NCBI GenBank assembly: GCA_036784855.1
Contig: JAZDSV010000042.1
Location: 1 to 64,000 of the forward strand
DNA length: 64,000 bases
Source: Aphelidium insulamus
Lineage: Eukaryota; Aphelidiomycota; Aphelidea; Aphelidiaceae
Direction: 5' to 3'
Shown here: in pieces, positions 11,285 to 24,062 of the stretch
Numbering within the stretch: the stretch's first letter is position 1
How the letters are laid out: each line of letters starts with the position of its first letter
The notes under the pieces: generated by a model
The model's input: only the letters and a program-made list of their open reading frames with translations
Databases searched by the model: none
What the model was told of the DNA's origin: nothing
Program-made: the position numbers and the translations under genes

Positions 11285-13418
11285 TCACGATGACAAATCC
11301 CCAAGGTGTAAATCCAGTTTTGTGCCCGCTTGACCAGTGATCTGGACCAGCAGCGAGAGTACATTGAGAAGTGTGTTTACATTTTCGTCTTTCTGCGCCA
11401 GTTTAGCCTTCAAATCATTGATGGTAGCGTTGGCCTCCTCGGTCTGGTCGACCAAATCCGCCGCTACCGCGCTCGTATACGGGGCAACGCACTCTCCCCA
11501 CGGTTTCGTAACAGTGCCAATACTACGTCGTGATCCGGCACTTTGTTTAGCCGCATAGCGCGCCTCTGCTGGCGTCGGAATGGACTTTTGCAGTATTTCC
11601 AGTGCCTTGCTCTTCATAACCTCTGCCCACGCACCCATATTAGACAGCTTGACCTTGTCCATGAGCTCAGTGACGGCATCAATTTCGTTGGACGGTGCTC
11701 CTATGTACACGTAAAATTAGTTGGTAACAGCTTCATGGCATAAATTTGAACGCTTACGTAGGGTTCTTAAATACTTTTTGGCGGTGTGTAGCGTCGAAAA
11801 TAGGGAATCGTCGTCGGGGCTGCAGTCATGCGCTCGGATATTGCGCAATACATCGCGTGTATGCATGAGCGTGCTGCGCACCTGTTCACGAACAACTCCG
11901 AACGCTCGAGCTGACGCCAGGCGGTCCTGGTGGTCTAGAATAAGTGATACCTGGTCGGTAAAGTCGAGGTTAATAGCTCGTGCGGCAAAGCTTGACGGCA
12001 TGCATTTTCCGTGTCGTTGCAAAAAGTCTCTACTCGCACTCAAGCACGTTTGGTATGCGGTCTCGAGAATGTCGTAATTTTCGCGGCGGGAGAGCGAAGT
12101 GGGGTCACCCTGTAGTTGCATCATATTATGTATTTATCTCGTTTGCCTAATACATAACCTTACTGATGGCACCAAACAGTCGTCGAATGCCGCCAAATAT
12201 TTTCGTTTAGTACTCTCTGGACATCCGCGCTGATACCGCTGAATGTTAAATTGGGGGAATCTGTACTTGCAGAACGACTTGAACTTGCCGATGAACTAGC
12301 CGTTGACCGCGAATTCAGGGGCGGGCGATAGCTATAATTATAGCGCGCATCTCGATGTTGGGGAATAGTTGTCTTGCTGCCGATATATGGTTCAACCGAC
12401 TGCAGATAACATTAACCAAATGACAGCTGCAGATAACACTTACTATGCTACGGCGGCGCTTGTATAGTGGCTGTTTAGGCGACGGAGGGGCCCTGGTTGA
12501 CTCGATGGGTACTTTAGTGACAGCAGTGGCATTGTTAGAAGTTGTAGCCACAGCTGGCAGTGACGGTGGTTTGAGCTTGGCGGCAGGAGAATTGCGCTGC
12601 ACTTGCGCTGGCTTATTTGTCCAAAAGTTTGCAGATGCACGTGAGGTATCCCATCTGCCATTTTCTTTTCCCAGCGATTGCGACTGCGCCTTCGGGGAAG
12701 CAGTTGCCTTCAGTGACGCCACTGATTTCGGCAGTGCCGAGACTGGTGCCGGCATCGGTGCCTGTGCACTGGAGACCTGAGCGATAGTGTTGGGCGCACT
12801 TGTATTATCTCCATTCGAAGGAACTTGAGAGATACCAGTTAGGTATTCTCCATTCGAAGAAACTTGAGACACACCAGTAACTGTATCGCCATTTAAAGAA
12901 ACTTGAGAGGCGCTTTTGAGCGCAGGCACAGCATCGACCTTGGAGGGACCAGCTTTGTCGGCGGGCGGTAGGAACGTCAAAGATGCCGGTGCCACAAATC
13001 CCACCGATAGCGACAGTGTAGGCGCAGTGGCCGTGACAGTTTTTGACTTTGATGCCGATACGGCCGGGACGCCGGCAGCGCACTGCTGAAGATACTCCTC
13101 ATAGACACCGTGCCAGCGTCGAAGTGCCTGCTTGCTGCGCTTCTTGCCTTTCGCGGTGGCGGAACAGTCGACAAACTGGCGGTGACGGTCACGCAGTATC
13201 AGCAGGAACCGGGGCCGCCACGCCATTTGCGGCACATCGGGATGCACCACCGCCATTTTGCGACTCAGCACAGCCTCCATTCCAGCCAGGGTTTGGGGAC
13301 CGCGTGCCTGGGCCATCTGGTCGCGGATGAGCTTGTCGACAGCGGCGACACTGGATGAAACAGCGGCTGTCGTGGGCGAGCATGGCACGGCGGCACCAGT
13401 TTCCGCTGTCTTTATCAT
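11285..13418 (-). CDS. uncharacterised protein, disordered N-part and coiled-coil C-part
   Basis: I do not recognise this gene. From about 13418 the reading frame gives an Ala/Ser/Thr/Pro-rich region with a basic helical block (RPRFLLILRDRHRQF). Three imperfect 15-residue repeats built on SQVxxNG(D/E) follow (about 12795-12905). After a 44-nt intron starting at the GTAAGT near 12443 the frame stays open to about 12165. A well-formed helical region (11760-12115) and a last exon (11285-11710) follow. The last exon has a C-terminal coiled coil of about 50 residues ending in a Leu-rich helix. Between 12160 and 12300 more than one frame is open. Only one fits the donor at about 12173 and the acceptor just before 12115, so an unseen intron or a base error must lie there. 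It may even be two genes. The start is also uncertain: frames run on upstream to about 13620. Confidence 0.5.
12795..12910 (-). repeat. three imperfect 45-bp coding repeats
   Basis: The minus strand encodes SQVSLNGD, SQVSSNGE and SQVPSNGD at 45-bp spacing, with similar DNA between them. It is a young in-frame tandem duplication inside a disordered region. Confidence 0.75.
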
Positions 13419-14314
13419 GTGGACCTGCTCCGGTGTTACTGGATGTTGTATGAGAAGGTGGTGGTAGGCGGCGGGGGCCGGGATGCTGAAACACTGGTTG
13501 AGGTTGTTGCGCGCAAGAAGCGTCCGCGCGTGCCGGCTGTTCCTGGACACGCACGCGTAAATGACGCGCCTGCATCTGCACTTGCACCTGCAAATGGTGA
13601 CCAGTATTGTTTACACATGTACACATGTACACAGGATGCAATGGTCTACTTTCAGGCACGGAGTAGTGTTGAAATTGTTGTGTAGGTGTGCAAAATCAGC
13701 ACTGAAGCGGTACTGCCGGTCTGCTGTCTATACATATAAGTACGGTACGGTAAATGGAGTAGTGCACCGTGGTGCTGCTACAGTCTCTAGTGAGTGGGCG
13801 GGCCCACGCGCATATTATATAGCTGCGAATCGCTACAACTAGTAGATAAGACGATTTAACGCTAGCAAGTGTTCTGTCACCGTGGAACTCGGACCTGATA
13901 TGTCCGTGCCACTCCACGCTAATTGGCGAGATTCCCAAAATAATAGAAGAATACGCATGCGCCGAGCAAATTGAGAAAATTATGACGACTACGGCACCCT
14001 ATGACTAAACAGTTGCGTGCCTAAATATGTGGCAAGTGCCCGGCTCGTCGCGGCAAACCATGCTTGGCAACAAACAACAGGGCCGCCTACTAGATAAGGC
14101 ACCGACTCAATGCCGCGCCCGTCTATACACCATCGCATCTGCGGCAAGCGACGAAGCGTTACAATTGAGACGAAAACTTTCCAAGTGCGCCTACAGTTAA
14201 TTCCGACTCTATTTACACTACTGCGACGTCTGCATCCCGAGAAAACCCTCCTACAACAGCTCTGATCGCTCTCTTCAATAAAACAACCGTTGGCAGTCAC
14301 AGCATAAAGCAGCA
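13419..14314. other. intergenic / 5' regions of the flanking divergent genes
   Basis: About 900 bp holding the unresolved 5' end of the minus-strand gene and the promoter of the tricalbin-like gene. A short direct repeat of ACATGTAC occurs at about 13612-13632. At 14218-14236 a 19-mer (CTACTGCGACGTCTGCATC) recurs at 47092-47110 in the repeat graveyard. Otherwise nothing is recognised. Confidence 0.5.
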
Positions 14315-17300
14315 ATGGCAGCCAAGACGCAGCAGATGGGCGCTTCAGAGGCAGGCGCCGCACCGGAACAGCCTGGCCAGCCTCTTCTGCACGCTCAGAC
14401 ACAGCAAGAGCCTAATGATATGGCGCAAAAGGCCGCAGAGGCCGTGACTGCAGTTGCAGCCGCCACCCTGGAGGCCGAAATGCAGGCGGCCGCTACCAGG
14501 CCGCGCCCCGCCGACAATAGTCCTCAGAACCAGCCAGTATCGTCGTACGAGGCTCTGGTGTCCAAGTTGTTGGGGCATGCCGAAGGGGCCAGCCACATAT
14601 TTATTGCGTCAATGGCAACATTCTACGCCTCGTGGTGGCTGCTGAGCCCGGGCGGGGGCAGCGGGGTGGACTCGGCGCCTCCCGGATGGCTGTGGTGGCT
14701 CACTGGTTGGATGGTGCGACCACTGGTTATTGGACCGGGTTTGGCACTGTTGGTTACGGCTATCGTGCTAACCACCTCGCACCGTCGCTACATTGACACA
14801 TATCGCCGCAACATCAAGGCAGATCTGCAACGCAGCCTGTTCAGCGAACGCCTGGTCACTGACAATCCGCTGGACCGCGAGAGCACCGAGTGGCTCAACC
14901 ACATTCTGCACCGATTCTGGCTGATTTTCGAGCCCGTCATGAGTGAGATTGTTGTGGCCACCGTGGACCCCATCCTGGAGTACTATGCGCCGTCTACTAT
15001 TGTACGTGGCTGCTCCGCAAGATAAGGAAGATGATATAACAGTGCAGGATGGAATCCGTCTCTCTGAGTTCACTCTCGGCACTGTGGCACCGCGCGTATT
15101 GTGGGCAAAGTCCTACCCGTGTGCCGAGACTGACCAGATTCGTTTTGATATGGCAGTGTCATTTGTTCCAGCGCCACCGGACAGTTTGTGTTCGCGAAAA
15201 GGCGAGCGTAATAGTCGCATTGTGCTCACTACGAGAATTGGGCGCGGTATCGTTGGCGTGGATGTGCCAGTGCTGGTGAGCGATATGGCGTTTGAGGGTG
15301 AATTAAAGATTCAACTGCAAACTATAAACGGCTTTCCATTTATCAAGTTGGCGTCTATCCAATTTCCGAGCAGTCCACACATTGATTTTACTTTGAAGCC
15401 GCTTAAAGGTGAATTGTCTGCTGCCTGGATTCATATCGAATTTACTTGTGATAGGAATGGACCTGATGGACTTGCCGGGGCTGTCTTCATTCGTGCACAG
15501 TATCACTCGCGACATTGTTGGATGGCTTTTCGTGGCCCCAAATGCATTCACACTGGACATCGACGCGTTGCTCAATGGCGAAGGTTCGTGGGCCGGTAAC
15601 GAAACAGCGTGCGGCGTGTTGATGATTCGGGTCATCGAGGCCAAAGATCTGAAGAATTTGGAACGTACTGGATTCTCAGACCCGTATGTGGACATCAATG
15701 TACGCGGTCGCTCGGTGGCAAAGACGCGCGTTATCTCGTCCAACTTGAATCCGTATTGGAATGAAACGTTCTACGTTCTAGTGCATTCGCTGGAGGACGC
15801 CGTGGAATGGGTCGTGTATGACAAGGAAGGCACGCTCAAGGACAAGGTTATAGGCGCCGCTGGTGGTTCCATGATCGATTTGGGATTTACTGGTCCGGAT
15901 TATCGTCCTCATATTGCATCTAGCCCTAACATTCTTGATTACGCAGATGATAATACCACCGGCAAGCGCGTGGAGGATATTTGGTTGTCGCTCAGCGGTG
16001 TCGAGGGCAAGCGTGAGCGATGGAAGGTCAAAGATATCAGCGGTGCCAAGTCGCACACAAAGCCGAAAGGTGAGATTCATCTGGATTTGGCGTACTATCC
16101 AGTGCTTCAGCCACTGCCACTGCCGCCATCCACCGCTTCCTCTCAAGCTGGGAGCGGGCAAGTTGCTGTGGAAGCCGCTTCTCTCGCAGCTGCCGGGAGC
16201 AATATCCACGAAAAGGCCATCTGGGCGGGCATCTTGCGAGTGACAGTCCACCAGGCCAAGGAACTGGACGAGTCTCGTGCTGTTATTGGACAGTTGCATC
16301 CATTTGTTGAGATTTCACTTGGCACTCAAGTGGTTCACGCGACCAAGCCGAAGAAACGCACCAGTAATCCGGCATGGGGTGATTTGGTTGAGCTGTTTAT
16401 TCGCCATCCAGCCTCGGAAAAGGTCAGATTCACTGTTCGAGACAAGAGAGAATTTGGCGATGCCATGGAGCTGGGGCACTGCGACATTACAGTGGCAGAG
16501 ATACTAAAAATGCTTGGACTGTCCGTTATCCCTCACCAGAAGCGAGGTTCGATATTTTGAAAATTAATCTAATTCTTCTAAAGTAGTTTTTGCAGATGCA
16601 AATGCGCCATCTCCCAAAATAATCGAATGGTTCACGTTGCGCGGAGCCAAGTTTGGCAAGTTGCGCGTCACTTTTACGTACACGCATGTGCCGTTTGACC
16701 ATCCGCTGCCAACCGTGAATGAAAGCGGCTTCAGTTTCACTCCGGCCATAGGAGTGCTGCGACTTAAAGTTGTTGAAGCGCGTGGCTTGAAAAACCAGGA
16801 AGTCACCGGATTGTCCGACCCCTACGTGAATGTTCTTTATAGCGGCCAGATTCGAGGACGCACACACGTTGCTGAGAGCACACTGGAGCCGCTGTGGCAC
16901 GAAGTTATGCATATCTTGATTCGCGATTCGAGCTTGCGCGGATTGCTCACGTTTGAAGTGTTTGATTACAACAATCTAAAGAACGACAAGCTGATGGGAA
17001 AGGCGCACTACGATTTGAAACAAATGAATTCGCTTTCCTATTCGGACGTAATTAACGCGTGGCTGCCCGTCATGCTGGATAATGGCAAGAAACAAGTCGG
17101 TGAAATCCGCGTGGAGCTGTCCTACTACCCTTCTGCCGAATCGCTGGCGGCTCGAGATCGCACTGCAAGTTTTGCTTCTACGCTTAAGACTCTCGACGGT
17201 CCACCTGATAATAGCGCACCAAAAGCAGAGTCGGTGAAAGCGGTTGTCAAAAAGCCGTTGCTCACCACCGGTATTCTGCGTGTCAATGTGCGTCGCATCG

Positions 17301-19640
17301 AGTTGGATCCCAAAGCCGTGGTTCAAGATGGCTACAGCGACAAGTCTCCGCCATTTCCCTATCTTGAATTTCTGGACACCCGTGGTGCCATCACTGGAAA
17401 CGAAGTGGCCACACTGTCTGACACAAACAATTTGAAGTTATCTAGCGGCGATTCTTCCAGTGAACTTACTGCTGGCAAAGGTGTCAAAAGCACCAAGAGC
17501 GCGCAGGCACTAGCACAAATGCTTATGGCCGACGGAGATGAGCGTCGGCCAGCGATCAGCGCCGATCAGGGAGCTACCCGCCTGGGTCGTGATATTGTGC
17601 TACTGTATCGCTCACGAGCCTTGGAAGGTGCTTTTTCAGGAAGCTTTGAGGAAGATTTAGAGTTTTTCGTCAAGGATCTGGAGAGCGCACGACTGGTTGT
17701 CTTATGCAAAGACGGTGGAAATGCAGCGGTTAAAAAAGATGGCGCGATGAATGTCGTGGCTGGAGTTAAAGACGCAGCGGCCTTGGTTCCTGGACTGATA
17801 ACGGCTCAGAATGCGACCAAGCACGCGGTTCTTGGAAAAACGGAACTGAACATCAAGTCTGTTTTGACAAAGAACACTTCAGAGTCGGCCTCGCTAGCAA
17901 ATATTGTCGTCGACGCTGTTGGGCCAAGAAATGCCCCTGATGGTGCCGCAAAGTCGCAACCTGTCGAGGACTGGTATAAAGTATTTGCTCTAAACTTGGA
18001 CCGCCCTTCGATCATTGGAAAGTTCCAGCTGAGCTTGGCATTCGCCGAAGTGCCTTTGGATGAACAATTGTTGATGCACGATCAAGACGCGGAGGCAATG
18101 GCGAGCGGTACCATCCGCGTCACAGTGGTGTCTGCGGAAAATTTGCCTGCGCTAGACTCTAGCAGTACCAGTGATCCGTATTGCAAGGTCAGCCTGAATA
18201 ATGCGCAGCTGCTCAAGACCAAAGTGGTGAAGAAAAACTGTCTTAATCCGCGCTGGAATGAGTCCTGCTCCGCCACGTGTACCAACCGTCTTCGTTCCAG
18301 AGTGTTTTTTGACGTGAGGGATTGGGAAAAAGTGGGCCAGGACCGTCGGCTCGGTATGACACACATTGATTGCATTGATATAGCGGCAGTGGATGAAAAA
18401 CCAACCACGATGGCTCTGGAGCTTATGGACGAGGGCGGTGCTCCTGTGTATGGTTCAAGCGGTGCTGCGTCAAAGCTGTTTGTCGAGGTTTCATTTGTCC
18501 CCGACTCTGATTCGGTAGCTCGCAGCCGACATTTGTCGCACAAGCGTTCGTTGCCTACTGTAGCAGGTGCTGTAGAAGATGCTATTGGTGCAGTCGGTGC
18601 AGTCGGGCTTGCAGCAAAGCGTTTCGTGAATAGCGCTCGACCCAAGCACCACGGTGGAAAGAAAGAAGGCACAGCGGCGCCACAAGAGCCACTTTTCTCC
18701 GCTCCCAGCGCGTCAGAGAGCGAAAATTCTGCACCGAAAGCCGAGCTGATTGATGTAAACATTGCAGAATCATCGTTACCGGCCCCCAATATGTCCGCAA
18801 AGCCTCTTGCATCTTCATACTCGCAAGTTGCTGTTACCCCGATTATAGGTTCCCTTACCATCACCGTGGTTGAAGCGAAAAACTTGAAGGCCGTCGATTC
18901 AAATGGCTACTCGGATCCGTACGTCAAGGTTCGCTACTTTTCCACTGCCAAGCAGCAGCACCAACAAGAGCCTGCCAACAACGGAAGCAAGAACCGAATC
19001 ATTCCACATTCACACGGCGGATTCAAGCTCGAGAAAGTGCTGTACAAGACCAAGGTGATGAAGAAGTCGCTCAATCCCGTGTGGAATGAGACCTTCACAG
19101 TTCCATTTCCGGTGAGCTGTGATCATCGGCAGTTAGTGCGCAATCGCTGACTCCCCCCTACGTGTTAGGTGTCGCCTGCAGAAGGACCACTAAGTCTTAA
19201 TTTCTGCATTAAGGACCACAACAAGATTGGAGGAGGTGTCGAGATTGGCGAGAGTGACATCGATGTGTGGAAATTGGTGCAGGCGCCCGCTTCTTGGTCT
19301 GACAATCAAGTAAGCTTGCTGGTTCTATCAGGTGGCGCTAGTCTGCTGATATCTCCGTCCAGACGTCCGTGACAGCCGATATTTGGACCGAGCCCCTACA
19401 CGGGGGCGGGGAGGGGACACTGCGCTTGAAATTGGAATTTAGCAAGTCACTTGAATCCATCAAACATGACTCGCTCGCTCGATCGGGTATGGCATTGCGT
19501 CTCTGTTGAGCTTCTTAACCACGTCAGGCACAAGCGTGTTGAGTATGGATGGAAACGAGACTAGTGGCGGCGAAGAGACACATCGCAAATGGTTTGGCAT
19601 TGGAGGACATTCAGGAAGCCGAGACGCACTGTCGGACTGA
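14315..19640 (+). CDS. tricalbin / extended-synaptotagmin-like SMP and five-C2 protein
   Basis: Likely an ER-plasma membrane tether and lipid-transfer protein, 1677 residues in seven exons. Introns are 15002-15047, 15409-15454, 16547-16596, 19112-19168, 19310-19362 and 19487-19526; exon lengths sum exactly to codons. After a low-complexity N-tail, two hydrophobic segments (about residues 96-155) form the ER hairpin. An SMP domain follows from STEWLNHILHRFW (about 188) through the LKG-MDLMDLPGLSSF core. C2 domains begin near residues 401, 607, 765, 1215 and 1463. The first, third, fourth and fifth have the calcium-loop signature SDPY. The second has HPFV instead and probably does not bind calcium. 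A long, divergent linker of about 350 residues separates the third and fourth. Yeast tricalbins have three to five C2 domains, so the architecture is normal though large. The start is the first ATG of the frame. Confidence 0.95.
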
Positions 19641-19752
19641 TCACTCCACTCTTAAAAGAGCGCGATGAAGAAATGCTGAAATAAACTGGTCAAACGATTT
19701 GTGACCAGGTTACAATACGGAGCCTGAACCCAAACCCAAATTAATCTACATA

Positions 19753-20668
19753 ATGAAACTGAGCTGCGCGGTGGCGACGGTGACGGCGTGCGCGGCCCTT
19801 TTGTGGACCGCTGCACTGGCGCAGCCCAAAGGCGGCGAGGGCGGCGGAGAAGGTGCCGGCGAGGACGCAGACGGGGTTGATGAGGTGGACTATGAGATCT
19901 GGGACTTGATGGACGGCGCCGTGAAGATTTTCGGCCCCGGTTTCACGTGGTACGAGAACTTTGGCCTGTCCGAGTCGTCCACGCCCGCGGACTTGAAACG
20001 TTCGTTCTATAAGCTCTCATTGCAGTACCACCCCGGTTAGTGGACTGGTGTCTGTACCGTTTGTGCTGCAGTAAATTTTGTGTATCACAGACCGCAATCC
20101 CACGGAAGAGGCGGCGGAAAAGTACCGCATCCTTGCCGGCATGAACAAGATCTTGAAGGATAAGAAGCTGCGTGAAAAGTATGACTACTGGGTGACGAAC
20201 GGTATTCCGTACTGGCGCGGAAAAGTGCGCCGCTTCATCAAGAGCGAAAGCTTGTCGATGGTGCAGAGTGTGGTGGTGGTACTGCTGGTCGCTGCCACTA
20301 TTCAGTATATAGCGATGGTGGTTCACGCTGCTCAAGTCCGATCCGGGCTGCGTCTGTTGAAGCAGCAGCGCGAAAGTGTGACCGCGAAAAAGAAGGACAA
20401 GAACCGGCTGCAGGCGACTCAAACCGGCGGCATATTCGACGATGCCAACATGAAGCGAGCAGCCGTGCACCTGGTGCTTAATGTTGGCGTGCCACCCGAG
20501 GCCATCAATGACAAAAAGGAATGGGACAGGGTGATGGCTGAACGTTTTGACGGCGCGGACGTTGGTGTTGTGTGGCCAAAGCCGTGGCACACGTTTGTGT
20601 TTACCTTGCCCGTACAGCTGGTGGCCAAATTTGCTGACCGCAAACCATCGGCGGACAAATCTGAATGA
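19753..20668 (+). CDS. ER membrane J-protein (Hsp40, DNAJC1/DNAJC25-like)
   Basis: Co-chaperone that recruits and stimulates an Hsp70, here probably ER BiP. It has 286 residues in two exons. An N-terminal signal peptide (MKLSCAVATVTACAALL) precedes an acidic Gly-rich stretch. The J-domain (about 70-140) has helix II ending in YKLSLQYHPDRNP; the HPD motif (residues 93-95) is split by the intron 20036-20090. The sequence after it, LREKYDYWVTNGIPYWRGK, is typical of ER J-proteins. One transmembrane helix (VVVVLLVAATIQYIAMVV) follows, then a basic C-terminal region. The gene starts 112 bp after the tricalbin-like stop, on the same strand. Confidence 0.88.
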
Positions 20669-21043
20669 GCCAGTAGAATTATTCTGTGCTACAAATATGC
20701 TTGCAGTATACATATACATTGTTTGATATTGGTCATTCACAGTGGCGTGGACCGTGAAGGCAATGATTCACAAGATTTACAGTCCGCTGCGTCTATGACT
20801 GATAATGAGAGACTTGCGGCCGGACGGTATGGGTGTTTTGGGAAAGAGACTGATCATCTCAAGCGAAGATGCGTACAAGGCTACCAAGAAACTTTTAACC
20901 CGTTAGCTATTGCGCCGCTATTATGTACAAGGAACTACGCAGCTGTGTACTAGTTGTCATGAATGTTTGGGTGCGCCCGTCAACACGCGCAGATATGTTG
21001 GTGATTAATTACACATCTAATTATTGCACGGGCTGTCTGACTG
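20669..21043. other. intergenic between convergent genes
   Basis: 375 bp between two stop codons facing each other. Only short ORFs without protein character occur; nothing else is seen. Confidence 0.6.
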
Positions 21044-21983
21044 TCACTGAGAAGGCGCCGGCTCCAGCAGACACGATGGAATTCCCCGCCACAGCAGAGC
21101 GCCCATGATTGTGCTCTTGCCCGACTTGCCAATGCCGCGAATGGTTTGCAGCGTGGATACATACGCCTCCACGCTGGGTATGGCGAACGATGTCAAGCCG
21201 GCGCCCACTGCACGGTAAAATGGCATTTAGTGACGGACACACTGCCGCATGCATATACACCGCCACGTACACAGACCGGCCCCCTTCACCAGACGCGCAG
21301 CCACGCCGGCAAACTTCAAATTGGCTACGGTACACTGCCGTTTGTTCACGGCACATAGAGGCCCGCAGTCGTATGGGAACGTGGGCGGACAGCGCTGAAT
21401 GCACCTTGATCTGACTGTACGGCGTTATTTATACAGCATCGGAGCCAACCATCGTGGTTGAAGGTAAACTTACCAGGCGTAAACGGCTCGGGACAGGTAC
21501 CCCCATAGCATAGCAGCATTTCCATTGTCTCGTTGGCGGCACATTTGAGCGGTGTCCCGACACCGCGCCAGTACCAGCGGTGAGCCGTGGCGTTCATGGC
21601 GGATGCTTGGTCGCTGTCCTCGGTAATGGTAGCATTTGCCGAGGCGTTTTGGCCACGGTGGTCGTCATCGTAGTCACCGCCACTCGAACAGATGGGACCA
21701 TGGCCGCGCCACCCACTGCGACAAGGTACATGGCACAGCAGCCTGTCTCGGTGTAACAGTGCGTGCGGGTGTGTGTGTCTGTGGATAAAGCGTGTACTTG
21801 CCCGCTTGCTTCGCGTGGGGGATCGCATGTGTGCACGGGGCGGCCGGAGCCGCGGTCCAGCTCAAATTTCCAGCAAGTGTCAAAGGTGTCGGCATGCGTG
21901 GCGGGCCGTGTCAGCCAGGCATCCGACCGCTGCGCGGCCAGCAGGTTCCAGAGCAGAAGGAACTGTGGGCGCAGTTGCAGCAT
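21044..21983 (-). CDS. secreted cysteine-rich glycoprotein
   Basis: 250 residues in four exons, not recognised as a named family. A signal peptide (about residues 1-21) is followed by CWKFELDRGSGRPVHTC, then PCRSGWRGHGPIC, which resembles the C-x-x-G-[WY]-x-G-x-G-P-x-C modules of secreted proteins in zoosporic eukaryotes. Next comes a block with several N-glycosylation sequons (NAS, NAT, NET). A second Cys cluster (CIQRCPPTFPYDCGPLC) and a hydrophilic tail close the protein. Introns are 21743-21801, 21415-21473 and 21208-21276. The first has a GC donor (G/GCAAGT), needed to join the two Cys-rich parts in frame. Exons sum to whole codons. It likely acts at the cell surface or outside the cell. 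The start codon is 120 bp from the divergent exonuclease gene. Confidence 0.75.
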
Positions 21984-22103
21984 GGCAATCGGCCCAGTTG
22001 TAGTTGCTGTCGGAGTGCGGCTGCTGGAGTCTGATGGCGCGTATGCTTGGCCACGGCACTGTCACCGGCGCGGCACCCTTAATGCGGCGTCCGACCGCGC
22101 GCA
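21984..22103. promoter_or_regulatory. shared promoter region of a divergent pair
   Basis: Only 120 bp separate the start codons of the Cys-rich protein (-) and the exonuclease (+), so both transcripts must start in or near this segment. No TATA box is evident. Confidence 0.5.
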
Positions 22104-23954
22104 ATGCAAACACCGCGCCATCGACTGTGCTCTACTGTCGCCTCTGCCGCGTCCGTTGCCGCCTGCACTACGCCCACTCCTGGCGCCTCTGCCGCCCTAC
22201 AACCACCGGTCCACCACCATCACCACCACTGCCACATTGCCCGCCCTCGTTTTAGCTGCCGTCACCGCACTTTTCCCTCCCGGCCCATCACGGTCGTTTC
22301 TGGCCTCGCCTCGCAGCCACGCGTACAATCACCTCCACCAGCCGGCCATAGATATAGCACTGCACGCATGGCATCGTCTGCCGTCGAATCGGAGCAAGGG
22401 CGGGTAATGTGGGTGGATCTGGCGTCCATGCGGGTGGCATCCGCTTGGTCTTCTCGGCCTTCGTCACCCAGCAACAATAGCTGGTACGGTGATGGCGGTC
22501 CTTTGGCGCGGCTGCACCTCGCGGCATCATCACCGTCATTTACAAGCGCTGGCCACTCTGCTGCTGCTGACGGAGGTCACTCGCGTCGGCATTTACGTGT
22601 CACTTATGCGTGGACCGTGGACGCCGCGGATGAGTGGGTGCGCACGCACGTGCCCGCGGCCATGGATGGCGGACAAGGGACGGTGCCTGGTGGCTTGCTT
22701 CCCGATATCGTGCTTGGATTTGATTTGGAGTGGAAGCCATCTTATGTTGCCGGTGCCGATAAGGTGTGTATTAACTGTATGTATGTGTTGTGCGTGTGTG
22801 TGTGTGTTTGTATGAATGTATAGTTGGATGTATGTGGATGTGTGTGTCTACACTTGTATGTGTGCGTATGAGTGTCTTAATTGAACCGTTAAGTATTTAT
22901 CTATGTTTGCACTAATGCGGAACCAGCAAAACAAAGTTGCCGTGTTGCAGTTGGCGGCTGATGGCGGTCACGTGCTGTTGCTGCACATCAGGTCAAAATT
23001 GACGTCCAGCAGAGCCAGTCCACCCACTTCCATGCTCGATTTGCGGCAAGGGGACTTGGCGCGACTGCTTTCAACTCGTGGTCTGGCCGCCAAGGTCGGC
23101 GTCGGCGTTGCGCTCGACGCGAATCGACTTCGTCATGACAATAGTGCTGCCGTCCACGATACTATTGATTTGGTCGCGTTGTCCCAGGCGTGGTATAGGC
23201 TCGTACTGGAGGATCGACTTGGAAAGGTGGCTTATGACCGATTTCTACAATTTCAATCGGTGCTCACCAGACCCCAAACGTTGGATCATATCTGTTCTGT
23301 GGATGAAGATGTCCCATTTGTACACTTTGTGGACATTGCCGATGGCGAGTGTAGCTGTGGCGACTCCAACGAGTCATCCTCACTAGATGTTGATGCTGTA
23401 GTTGAATACTTTGGCCTGCTAGACAGATTGCAAATATCACCTCGTTCGGTAGAAGATGCTTTGCAATCTGCCAGTCGACATGAAAAGATGCGTCGTAAGG
23501 AAGCTGGGATATCAACCGCCGCCGATACAACTTCCAATGGGCCTGCGCCAGCCAATGCAGTTTCAAGCAAAATTAGTGTGGAGAAAAAATTTGTCCATCG
23601 TCGCCGCGTAGCATTGCCTAAGTATCCTCAGCACTCCAAGAATAGTCTCGACGTTCTGGCAAAGCGCTTTCTCCACATTGACTTGCCAAAGTGTCGAATG
23701 GTGTCCATGTCGGATTGGGAGGTGCGACCGCTGACGGAGAAGCAGATTGCATACGCAGCAACTGATGCATGGGCTAGCCACCAGATTTACCTGAGAATTG
23801 TGGAAGAAATGCGACATAGACTTCAACTTCGAAGTAGGCTGACTGTTCTGCAAATATACCTATATACTAACATGCAGATCTTGATGATGAAACAGTCGAG
23901 CGAACGGTGAACGCGGCCATTTTGAATGCGAGACGCGGCTGTTCTGCACAATAA
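22104..23954 (+). CDS. 3'-5' exonuclease of the WRN/DEDD family
   Basis: Predicted DNA- or RNA-trimming exonuclease, 547 residues in three exons. The DEDD residues are visible: Exo I in LGFDLEWKPS, Exo II around VGVGVALDANRLRHD, and Exo III in YAATDAWASHQIYLRI (the DEDDy form). Between II and III lie an acidic insert and a basic stretch. Introns are 22764-22926 (163 nt, TG-rich) and 23834-23877; exon lengths sum to codons. The first ATG (22104) gives an Arg/Ser/Ala-rich N-tail with many His, which could be a mitochondrial presequence. A second ATG at about 22370 (MASSAVES) is an alternative start. No helicase domain is present, so it resembles the stand-alone plant and insect WRN-exo proteins. 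Confidence 0.88.
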
Positions 23955-24062
23955 GTGCAATTCAGAGAGCACAACCGAGCGAAACATTAACGCCAACAGC
24001 GAAATTAACTCAGCAAAACTCATTAAACTTTATCAACAATGAACCACCATGTGGTTGTACGG

